Under the pieces are notes generated by a model that searched no databases, had not been told where the DNA came from, and saw only the letters and a list, made by a program, of their open reading frames with translations. The position numbers and the translations under genes are program-made. From Neorhodopirellula lusitana (lineage in GTDB: Bacteria; Planctomycetota; Planctomycetia; Pirellulales; Pirellulaceae), in contig NZ_FXUG01000019.1 in the NCBI RefSeq assembly GCF_900182915.1, forward strand, positions 1-64,000: a DNA stretch of 64,000 bases, given 5' to 3'. Shown piece by piece: positions 56,824-64,000 of the stretch; positions within the stretch are counted from its first letter, which is position 1; every line of letters starts with the position of its first letter.

Positions 56824-58269
56824 GTGCTGTTCGGGGCGTATCGCTGGCAGCATGACTACATCATCCAGGACGCGATTGATGCTGGCTTGCGAACGGTCGT
56901 TGTTGTCCCATCCAGCAAAGCGAACGCGATCGCCGAGTTGCGACCCAAAAGACGGTGGCGTCAGTGTGGCCAATGGCTTCGCAAGCTAGGGCGTCGAGAC
57001 AAATTGGGGCATCGCGAGAAACAGGGTGGTACGCCAGGTGAACTGATCATCGAAACGAGATTTTCGAGTGACAAGATTCGCAAACGCTACGGCCGTGATA
57101 TTTGGGTGCTGGCCATGGACGATTATTGCGTCGCCGAAGCAGCCCGTCTGTCGCAGAGTAGTTCGTCGCCGTGCTTCCCGGTGGCTGCCGCGGACACGGT
57201 TCGCTGCAAACAGATCCTCCGCGAAAAATGGAATGAACTCAGTCGCGGAACACAACTTCTCAAGCCCGTTGAGTATCAACTCTGTCAGTTCGACGGCTTC
57301 AGTGCGCAAACACCTTGTCAGACGGTAACGAGTGAACTCTTCCACCACTCGGACATTGAACAATTTGTTGTGAAACCCGACTCACTCGCCGGATCGATTG
57401 CGATCCTGCCAAGTACCCGATCGCAGTTGCCAGAGAATGTTTCGACGGTGCTTCGGACGCTTGGTCGTGACTGGCAAGAATTTGGCAAACGCAACGAGCT
57501 TCCCGTTGATCCAGTCGTTCTGGTGGAGGAGAGGATTGCAAGGTCGCCACGACTGCATGAGTCGGCAGAGTTCAGTGCTGAATTCGTGAGTTTCGCAGGC
57601 CAACATCAATTCATTGGTTTCACCCAGAAATGGGTTAGCGAGAACTTCATGGAAACGGCTCACGTCCACCCGCCGATCCATGATGAATTGCCTAGTCGAT
57701 TAAAGGATGCAGCATGCGAGGCGATCAAGTCGCTCTTGGAATCAATGGACGTCCGCTATGGAATCAGCCACTGGGAGTTCATTGTTACTGGGGACGATCG
57801 CATCGCATTGGTCGAAGGCCATCTTCGTCCTCCTGGCGACAACATCAATCAACTCGTCGGCCTCGCTACCGGCACCCGTCTGACAGATCGATTATTGGCG
57901 AAGATTTCGGGGAAGCCCGTCCCGTTATCTGCAATGCAAAATCGATACGCCGGGATCTTCTGGCTGGCGCCGTCATGCCCCGTATGGAATGTGGTTTCAG
58001 TGGAATCGTCCAAGATGCCCGGTTGCCAGCTGACGATCGATGATGGGGATGCCCTGTATCGCTACACAAGTGAGTCACCCTATCTCGGACCCACGGGATG
58101 GGGCAGTCGGCACCTCTCCGTCCAAGTGGAAGCCTCTTCATCGCAACAGCTTATCGAGCGTCTTGAGTTGTTTGTCGCTGGAGCCCGCCTGGTTTGCAAG
58201 CACGACTCCACCACCCATGATGTCCCGCTGCATGCCGTGTTCTCGCATCGCGAATCATCAGTTCAGTGA
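56824..58269 (+). CDS. ATP-grasp domain ligase-like protein
   Basis: The 481-residue product (GTG start) begins with a Rossmann-like pre-ATP-grasp part (VLFGAYRWQHDYIIQDAIDA). The ATP-grasp core follows: FVVKPDSLAGSIAI for the nucleotide-binding strand and loop, VLVEERI, EFSAEFVSFAGQ, and near residue 330 HWEFIVTGDDRIALVEGHLRPP, where Glu and Asn-containing GDNINQ bind magnesium. This matches carboxylate-amine ligases related to biotin carboxylase or PurK-like enzymes that make dipeptides or modified amino acids. The substrate is not predictable. It has no signal peptide and may act apart from its secreted neighbours. Confidence 0.8.
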   Translation: MLFGAYRWQHDYIIQDAIDAGLRTVVVVPSSKANAIAELRPKRRWRQCGQWLRKLGRRDKLGHREKQGGTPGELIIETRFSSDKIRKRYGRDIWVLAMDDYCVAEAARLSQSSSSPCFPVAAADTVRCKQILREKWNELSRGTQLLKPVEYQLCQFDGFSAQTPCQTVTSELFHHSDIEQFVVKPDSLAGSIAILPSTRSQLPENVSTVLRTLGRDWQEFGKRNELPVDPVVLVEERIARSPRLHESAEFSAEFVSFAGQHQFIGFTQKWVSENFMETAHVHPPIHDELPSRLKDAACEAIKSLLESMDVRYGISHWEFIVTGDDRIALVEGHLRPPGDNINQLVGLATGTRLTDRLLAKISGKPVPLSAMQNRYAGIFWLAPSCPVWNVVSVESSKMPGCQLTIDDGDALYRYTSESPYLGPTGWGSRHLSVQVEASSSQQLIERLELFVAGARLVCKHDSTTHDVPLHAVFSHRESSVQ

Positions 58270-58683
58270 AAAGACTGTACTAAACGGAAGATGGCGGACC
58301 CAGTAAGTGACGTACTGCCCAAATCAAGCACAGCCCTTCACGGTCGCTCGCGACTTCCCGCAACTCGTCCACCACTTGCTCGCGCAGTAGAAGTCTGTCC
58401 ACAAATGAGTCCGACAGCCCGCTTTCCCAGAGTAGAACGATTGTCCTCAATCGTTTGGGGATGAGTCGCGTGCAACACCCAAGCGTTTAAAACTCAGGGC
58501 GATCCACATAAATTTGAAACGGCATCGTTGCAGCTGGAAGTCGCTACAATTGGCTGGCTGTTAGCGGTTCTTGCGACGGCATCGTCATGTCGTTCACCGA
58601 TAGGACCGTGTGTTGTTTTATAATTCGAGTCCAGGTTGGCAGTTCTTGGTGATGACTGCTGTCGAGACAATAGGTGAATGTTC
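58270..58683. other. Intergenic region before the DUF4038 gene
   Basis: About 415 bp without a credible gene. No strong hairpin. Confidence 0.35.
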
Positions 58684-60210
58684 ATGAGCAAGGCTGCAGT
58701 CAAGCTTCGCGTATCGCGGTCAATACAATTGCGTAGCGTCGGTTTCGTGATTTAGTTTCTTTTAGCTTGTGATGGATCGAATCTCAAAGTTCTTTGCGGT
58801 GCGGAGCCGTCCAGTAGCAACCATACCAACCCTACGGCGGACGCGGCATTGACGCCCGCGAAGACCAGCCCTTTGCCGCGGCTTACCGTCAGTCAGAATC
58901 ATCGTTTCCTGACGACGATCGATGGCAAACCATTCTTCTGGATGGCGGACACGGCATGGCAGTTGGTCCACGCTTTGACTCGCGAGGAAGTTGATCTTTA
59001 TCTCACCAATCGCGCATCCAAGGGGTTCAATGTGGTCCAGACGGTGGCGATCGCCGAACATGGTGGGCTTCGCGAGAATGCCTATGGGCATCGTCCCTTT
59101 CTCGACAATGACCCGGCACACCCTGATACTCGAGCGGCCGATGACTATTGGAACCACATGGACTATGTGATCCAGCGAGCTGAAGAGCAAGGGCTTTACG
59201 TGGGGCTGCTGCCCACCTGGGGAGTCCACGTAACTAAGGACTATCACGATGGGATAGTCAACGGTGTCTTCACAACCGAAAACGCGGAAGCTTATGGTCG
59301 CTTCATCGGACAACGCTACCGAGAAGCCTCGAACATCATCTGGATACTGGGCGGCGATCGTGACGCGCCAACGGATACGTCCAAGGCGGTCTGGTGGGCG
59401 ATGGCTCGCGGCATTGCGATCGGAGTGACTGGACGAGAAGACTACTCCGATATTCTCATGACCTACCATCCGGCAGGGGTTGGAACTTCAGCGGATTTCT
59501 TTCACAACGATGAATGGCTGGATTTCAATGGCGTCCAATCCAGTCACGGCGTCCTGATCAAAAGTGACAAGGTGGTCGGCCAAACCTATGTCCGCACTCC
59601 GGTGAAGCCGGTCATTGATCTGGAGACTAGCTATGCCGAGATCATGATGGGCAAACAGACTGAGCCCGTAACGGATGACATGGCGAGGCGGTCGGCCTAT
59701 TGGGCGGTGTTCGCAGGCGGCTGCGGGCACACGTACGGCCACACCAGCATCTGGCAGATGTTTGCGCCCAATGGAAAGAGGACCCGGGGGATGGCGGGGG
59801 CAACGACGCCGTGGCCGAAGGCACTCGACGCGCCCAGCGCCGCCCAGATGGGGCACCTACGGAAGCTGATGGAATCGTTGCCGTTCGTGACCCGTATCCC
59901 CGATCAATCCATCATCACTAGCGATACGGGAAAGCAAGGTGATCATCTCCTCGCGACACGCGACCAGGAAGGCACCTATGCGATGGTGTACTCGCCAACC
60001 GGCGGTGCTTTCAGCTTGAATACGAGCTGGATGACGGGTTCAAAGTGGAAGGCATGGTGGTTCAATCCTCGCGACGGCAAGGCGAACGCCATCGGCGATG
60101 TTCCTCGCAGTGTTGAGCAAAAGTACTCGCCACCGACGCAGGGCGAGGTTCAGGATTGGGTGCTTGTGATCGCAGACTCAAACTTGGCTTTCCCGGCGGA
60201 AGAGCACTGA
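58684..60210 (+). pseudogene. DUF4038 apiosidase-like glycoside hydrolase, signal peptide interrupted by TAG
   Basis: The main domain (about 450 residues) has the DUF4038 opening FLTTIDGKPFFWMADTAW, GLYVGLLPTWGVHV, NIIWILGGDRDA with the catalytic-type Asp, and VIDLETSYAEIM, followed by a C-terminal small domain (TYAMVYSPTGGAFSLNTSWM ... WWFNPRDG) like a collagen-binding-type sandwich. In frame upstream, ATG 58684 begins MSKAAVKLRVSRSIQLRSVG then FVI, TAG at 58753, and FLLACDGSN, which is a lipoprotein signal peptide with lipobox cut by the stop. A TTG at 58849 could restart translation but would give a cytoplasmic enzyme. Either a pseudogene, a sequencing error or readthrough. Confidence 0.7.
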
Positions 60211-60211
60211 G

Positions 60212-60271
60212 AGGTCATTGGAGGCATAGTGGGCGTTGGAGGTCATTGTGGTCATTGGAGGGCACTATGGG
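60212..60271 (+). repeat. Imperfect GGTCATTGGAG short repeats
   Basis: Three GGTCATTG units and a related GGCGTTGGAG unit fill the 60 bp after the DUF4038 stop, with GGCATAGTGGG and GGCACTATGGG between them. Degraded tandem array. Confidence 0.6.
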
Positions 60272-60412
60272 CCGCGCCGAACCCTGGGTGGAACGCTAGC
60301 CGGTCGCACCGATCCCGGTGGCCGTGCATCGGCAAAGGCCTAGTCAGGCTTCCTGTTCGCCCTCGGGTGTTAGCTTGAGTTCAACCAATCCGCCAGTGCG
60401 GAAGCGGAACGC

Positions 60413-61042
60413 CTAGATTTCGTCGCCGTTGCCCACTGACGATGGCGTCCAGTCGTAAATGACGGGCAAGCACAAAGTCGCTCCCAGCCAAGCGAGCGCC
60501 AGATCCTTTTGTGCGTCCCAGACATCACCCTGCTGGCCATTGTACGATTCAGCCATTGCGGGTGAGAACACGATCGCAATCTGCCATTCGAGTACCTCGT
60601 AAGCAGCACCGATCGCGAGCACGCAGGACAGCGCGAGCAACCCAGCGGGAAGCGGTCGTAAGCGACAATAAGTTTGAAGCAGTTCCGAGAAGACCGGCAA
60701 ACCGAGTAGTCCTGAGGTCAGATGAACCATGCGGTCGTAATGATTGCGTTCCCATCCGAATACTTCGGAGATCGAATAGCCGGTCAACGCGGTCGACCAC
60801 TCGTCGTAGGGTACAAAGGAATAAATCCATCGAGCGCCAATAAGGTGTATCCAAAGGAAGGATAGCGAACAGACAAAAGAAACAAGCGAAACCTGGAATC
60901 GTGCTGTTGCGATCGTCAACAATACGAGGCCAACCAATGTGGGAACGTGCTGAAGCAAAAGCTCCGTCGGGTAGGGAGCCGCAACAAACGACGCTGGAAC
61001 AGCAAGAAATGTAATCCCGATCCAAAACAGGCGGATACTCAT
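60413..61042 (-). CDS. DUF2238 (YjdF family) inner-membrane protein
   Basis: The 209-residue polytopic protein has about six membrane segments and the family marks WIHLIGARWIYSFVPYDEW, FGWERNHYDRMVHL, YEVLEWQIAIVFSP and QQGDVWDAQKDLALAWLGA. E. coli YjdF belongs here; the function is unknown. The ATG at 61042 is used. It is the last gene of the minus-strand run on the right side, 549 bp after the next one, so it may have its own promoter. Confidence 0.9.
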   Translation of the reverse strand: MSIRLFWIGITFLAVPASFVAAPYPTELLLQHVPTLVGLVLLTIATARFQVSLVSFVCSLSFLWIHLIGARWIYSFVPYDEWSTALTGYSISEVFGWERNHYDRMVHLTSGLLGLPVFSELLQTYCRLRPLPAGLLALSCVLAIGAAYEVLEWQIAIVFSPAMAESYNGQQGDVWDAQKDLALAWLGATLCLPVIYDWTPSSVGNGDEI

Positions 61043-61591
61043 ACGCGATTTCCATTCGGAGAAAGGCCTGTCTCGGCGGGCAGCGGGAGCACGGCAACCC
61101 TCTGGGAAAGCTCGTCACTCGCCCCTGCATGTGATGGTTACAAGATTTCGCCTGCCCGATTCCTGATCCACGAAGACAGCGTCCGATCACAGTAAGACTT
61201 TGTGCGAACGAATGCCCATCGCTTGTACCCGAGCGGAATCGCTTGAGCATTTTGAGAGGTGGATGCAGGATACCAAAAGTCACCGACTGGCTCACACAAT
61301 CCACAACCGAAAAACGCAGCCGAACCAACGTCTGGCCTGGTTTTGTATTTGACGGAACGCTCAATCGCACCTTGCATCCGGCGTGGATTTGCGCAGGAGC
61401 GGTCTGCGCAGGGGCGGCGGCTGAACGGTAAGCAGCACCGGTGACTGTCGCATTGCGATCCCTCCCCAACTTCCACTCCGCCAGGCTGGGAATCAACAGC
61501 TTCTCCTGCAGCATCCCTTCGGCAGGAAGTGGCTCACCTGCCATCGCTGTCACGGATCCAAACGTTCTCAAGTCTTTGGCGGATGCAACGG
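61043..61591. other. Intergenic region in the minus-strand run
   Basis: Both strands are open over long parts here, but the predicted peptides have no conserved pattern, so I call no gene. It is possibly a decayed coding region. Confidence 0.3.
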
Positions 61592-62122
61592 CTACCGCTT
61601 GGATTGATTTGTCAGTACCTCGAGTCCATCAAGTAAAATGCCCGAGCCATAAACGAGCAGTCCAAGCAACGCCCCTCCGATTGCAGCACATCCCCCGTAG
61701 ATCAAAACAAAGAGCAATAGGTACTTGCCATAACCGATCTCAAATTCCTCCGGAGCTGGCAAGGAACCTTCCATTGCCAAGTCAGCCCAATAGACAGCGA
61801 TCGTGACCAAGCCAAATGATAGCATTGCGGTGACCGCTGCTGCAGACCCGGTCATCATAAGTTGTTTGAGTGATGTTCCTTTCACACGACCAGGCGCGTT
61901 CAGCGAATAGGCGGACACGCAGAACGACGAGAGACAAAGTGACCAGACCACGTTGTGGTGATGAAACGCCATGAAGCACGCAGCTAACAGGCAAAGCAGA
62001 ACCAGCGAGAACAGTTTAAACTGCATTAGATATCTTTGGGTCGGGGAATCCCCGTGAGCACCGGGTAGGAGAGAAAGAGCCGGGGTGGCGAGATAGAAAG
62101 CTAGCCATTGGAACTTAGACAA
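61592..62122 (-). CDS. Four-helix membrane protein, unknown
   Basis: The 176-residue product (TTG start) has hydrophobic segments at about 42-60 (FKLFSLVLLCLLAACFMAFH), a second right after (VVWSLCLSSFCVSAYSL), a third (MMTGSAAAVTAMLSFGLVTI) and a fourth (YLLLFVLIYGGCAAIGGALLG). No family is recognised. It starts 24 bp after the zinc-ribbon/YbjQ-like gene and is probably in the same operon. Confidence 0.6.
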   Translation of the reverse strand: MSKFQWLAFYLATPALSLLPGAHGDSPTQRYLMQFKLFSLVLLCLLAACFMAFHHHNVVWSLCLSSFCVSAYSLNAPGRVKGTSLKQLMMTGSAAAVTAMLSFGLVTIAVYWADLAMEGSLPAPEEFEIGYGKYLLLFVLIYGGCAAIGGALLGLLVYGSGILLDGLEVLTNQSKR

Positions 62123-62145
62123 ACGTTCTCTGTTGCGTTGCCTCG

Positions 62146-62646
62146 TTATTCGTCGCTGTTTCCAGTTGCTGGTGCGTTAGTGACCGGTTTGTCAGTGACC
62201 GGTTTGTCAATGACAGGGGAAGCGGTTACGGCGGTGCCGACACAGCAAATCATCAGCATCGAGTTGCCGACGGTCGAGTAGTCGAAATGCATTCCCACAA
62301 CGGCGTTTGCACCCATTCTGGCGGCACGTGAAGCCATTTCCGACATCGCAGTGTTTCGACCTCGAACCAGCAGAGTTTCGTATTCATCGGAGCGTCCGCC
62401 GATGACGTCGGTGACGGCAGCGAAGAAGTCACGCAGGACATTGGCACCATAGATTGTCTCGCCAAACACAGGTCCAAAGTAGTGGTCGTTGTTGTGAGTC
62501 GAGAATGAAGGCGTTGTAGTAATCAGCAGGTCGACGTTCGCTACTTCAGCACCTGGATCCGAATCGGGCCGGGGAGCTCGACACGTCCAGCAAATATTGA
62601 ACCCGAGGTCCGTTTTACCGCCGCATTGTGGGCATGTCCAAGGCAT
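62146..62646 (-). CDS. YbjQ/UPF0145-family protein with N-terminal zinc ribbon
   Basis: The 166-residue product starts with a zinc ribbon (CPQCGG ... CWTCRAPRP) and continues into a YbjQ-type domain: LLITTTPSF, YFGPVFGETIYGANVLRDFF, the helix RNTAMSEMASRAARMGANAVVGMHFDYS, and ICCVGTAVT. YbjQ proteins form pentamers and are annotated as putative heavy-metal-binding, without proven function. The C-terminal tail repeats DKPVTDKPVTNAPAT. Co-transcription with its neighbours is likely. Confidence 0.85.
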   Translation of the reverse strand: MPWTCPQCGGKTDLGFNICWTCRAPRPDSDPGAEVANVDLLITTTPSFSTHNNDHYFGPVFGETIYGANVLRDFFAAVTDVIGGRSDEYETLLVRGRNTAMSEMASRAARMGANAVVGMHFDYSTVGNSMLMICCVGTAVTASPVIDKPVTDKPVTNAPATGNSDE

Positions 62647-62814
62647 TGCATGTTACTCAGTTTTCTGTGTTTTGAAGACGGTCGATGATTGCCACGACGG
62701 TGAAGAAGTGTGGCAGATGAGGTGGAGTGGATCCAAGGGAAACCAACTCAGCGGGAACACGAATGCTCTGGTGATTACTTTGCTTGTTACATGAAAGCGG
62801 TTCTGGATTGAAAG

Positions 62815-63213
62815 TCACATGATCGTAAGAAAGGAAACCCACCACAACACAATGCAGAAGGCGGTGAAAAGGCAACGGAATCGTCGATGAACCTGCGAAT
62901 GCGGCAAGCTCCGCCAGTAGTCCAGAAGCAGATAAGCCAACACCATAACCGATCCCAGATACTGCATCGAACGCAGGCTTAGATAGCAATGAGTCGGCGT
63001 GCTAACAAATTCCTCATGAAACGCTTGGCGAAAAGTCAGGACGACTAACAGGTTGAATATTTCAAGGAAGCAAACCCATCCTAAGAGGACGATCGTTGCT
63101 GGGGCCGCCTCGAGCCACACGTAGGAATTTCGTAGTTGTCCGCGGGCAGGCGATGGTCGGTACGACGAACTGGATGCCAGCGTCGCCGTTAGCGCGAAAG
63201 CAAAAATCACCAC
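62815..63213 (-). CDS. Membrane protein, unknown, with uncertain start
   Basis: From a GTG at 63213 this gives 132 residues with about three membrane helices (VIFAFALTATLASSSSY, APATIVLLGWVCFLEIFNLL, GSVMVLAYLLLDYW, then CLFTAFCIVLWWVSFL). The open frame continues upstream, with LIGSPIAYFHLSSV completing a plausible first helix, but only a CTG (63252) and no ATG is available before an upstream stop at 63256-63258. No family is recognised. Confidence 0.55.
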   Translation of the reverse strand: MVIFAFALTATLASSSSYRPSPARGQLRNSYVWLEAAPATIVLLGWVCFLEIFNLLVVLTFRQAFHEEFVSTPTHCYLSLRSMQYLGSVMVLAYLLLDYWRSLPHSQVHRRFRCLFTAFCIVLWWVSFLTIM

Positions 63214-63285
63214 TGAGGATAGATGGAAATATGCGATTGGACTTCCGATCAGATTTTAAGGAGCAACGAGTGGACAACGCCAGCG

Positions 63286-63651
63286 TCACGAGGTCGGGCG
63301 CGGACGGTCGTCATTTTCCCAATCCAGTAAGACTTTTGCCTCATCAGTATCAGCCGAAATGACAACTAGTACCCACGAAGCTCCCGGCGACATTTTTCCA
63401 ATAGTTCCGAAAGTAATACGGGACGTAAATATACCAAACGAACCGACTCTGCTCTTCAATAGCTCGAGCGGAGGTGTTTGTTTTGCGGCAACATAAATGG
63501 CTTCTAGACTCTCCGGTGCAGACAATCTTTCAAGCCGGTCGTTAATAACCCAGAACGGGTAACGCTGAAAAGAGCCTTGCCGAAAGAAGACGCGTCGCGT
63601 CGAAAATTCAGCATGACCAAAAAATAGATCAAAATGTAGTTTGGACTCCAG
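63286..63651 (-). CDS. Unknown protein without canonical start
   Basis: A TTG at 63525 gives 79 residues with the protein-like end FGIFTSRITFGTIGK and WVLVVISADTDEAKVLLDWE. Upstream of it the same frame stays protein-like (FFGHAEFSTRRVFFRQGSF, YPFWVINDRLERL) back to about 63651, where only CTG occurs; the frame opens at 63729 with no ATG or GTG. The gene may use CTG or ATT, or be truncated or frameshifted at its 5' end. No family is recognised. Confidence 0.45.
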   Translation of the reverse strand: MESKLHFDLFFGHAEFSTRRVFFRQGSFQRYPFWVINDRLERLSAPESLEAIYVAAKQTPPLELLKSRVGSFGIFTSRITFGTIGKMSPGASWVLVVISADTDEAKVLLDWENDDRPRPTS

Positions 63652-63847
63652 GAAGTCGCCGCTAAACGGACCGCGTCTTAGAAATGTTGATAGGTGACAC
63701 CGAATTGCCGGGGCTCTCGGGCGTCGACCTCAAGAGCAGACTGGGACGCAGAACAGCCTAACCACGTGTAAGCACGAGGTCTGCAGTCAAACGAAACTTG
63801 CCGCAACAGCTGATTTGTCGCTGGCACTCTTCGATTCGTATTTTCGC

Positions 63848-64000
63848 CTACTCCACTGCACCGAATCTTTCGGCTAATCGCTCGTTTGCCCAACGCTGGC
63901 AATCGGAACGGACCGCTTCGCTGAAGTCGAAACTCTCCATGGTCTGGCGTCCGGCATCCCAGCTGATCTTCACTTGCTCTCCGCTAGCGCATGTCAGGTC
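63848..64000 (-). CDS. 3' end of a gene leaving the window, unknown
   Basis: The frame is open from the window edge to a TAG at 63848-63850 and codes at least 50 residues, including DLTCASGEQVKISWDAGRQT and MESFDFSEAVRSDCQRWANE. The even residue mix suggests a true C-terminus. The family cannot be told from so little. Confidence 0.5.
   Translation of the reverse strand, partial: DLTCASGEQVKISWDAGRQTMESFDFSEAVRSDCQRWANERLAERFGAVE

Noticed and set aside
60549-61571. Long minus-strand frame overlapping the YjdF-family gene
   Set aside because: It runs in another frame through the well-supported DUF2238 gene, and its peptide is Arg/Cys/Ser-rich shadow-type sequence.
61441-61806. Plus-strand frame in the 61-kb gap
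   Set aside because: It overlaps the 3' part of the opposite membrane-protein gene, and its peptide lacks conserved pattern.

Overview
The window looks like a chromosomal segment from a marine planctomycete of the Rhodopirellula/Pirellulaceae type. I infer this from several things: a cysteine-rich YTV-repeat surface protein, a DUF1080 protein, an exported sulfatase, many planctomycete-style secreted orphans, weak or absent Shine-Dalgarno sequences with many GTG/TTG starts, moderately high GC, and short dispersed repeats (GTTGGAGTCCAGGCTTCAG-type and CTGGACTCGCCAA-type) between genes. I see no rRNA, tRNA, CRISPR array, insertion sequence or prophage. All assignments come from reading motifs; no database search was run.

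Region 1 (0-9 kb) is mostly core metabolism: a double-length U32 peptidase-family protein, a stand-alone heme-copper oxidase subunit III, methionine sulfoxide reductase MsrB coupled to a flippase-like membrane protein, a small lipoprotein, a small membrane protein, and AroA overlapping an N-formylglutamate amidohydrolase-family gene. Region 2 (9-21 kb) holds chromosome partitioning (parA-parB with parS-like palindromes upstream), a 1,087-residue orphan, a methyltransferase, GAPDH with a clear terminator, and the overlapping pair obg-coaX. Dispersed repeats flank these genes. Region 3 (21-30 kb) has a CBM9-like protein, a secreted PAPVAD-repeat orphan, an ECF sigma factor followed by a VWA protein with an anti-sigma-like N-terminus, a zinc-ribbon protein and the redox repressor Rex.

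Region 4 (30-40 kb) is about the cell surface. It holds the YTV protein, built from eight cysteine-free and eight cysteine-rich 16-residue repeats of the same design, followed by a complete two-partner secretion pair: a 1,704-residue TpsA exoprotein with MBG domains and its TpsB transporter. Region 5 (40-60 kb) has an FKBP lipoprotein, a secreted orphan, a P-loop kinase and a polysaccharide-processing neighbourhood: SASA esterase, a sulfatase fused to a GH20 hexosaminidase, a nucleoside-hydrolase-like/carbohydrate-binding protein, a GH16 enzyme, DUF1080, and an apiosidase-like DUF4038 gene whose signal peptide is broken by an in-frame TAG. A hexapeptide acetyltransferase and an ATP-grasp protein lie among them. 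Together these genes suggest attack on a sulfated, acetylated marine glycan outside the cytoplasm. Region 6 (60-64 kb) is a run of minus-strand membrane and small proteins, some with no canonical start codon, and the 3' end of a gene that leaves the window.

The strongest candidates for novelty are the sulfatase-GH20 fusion, the 8+8 YTV repeat protein, the two-partner secretion locus next to it, and the interrupted DUF4038 lipoprotein signal. I did not find an obviously new defence or mobile system.
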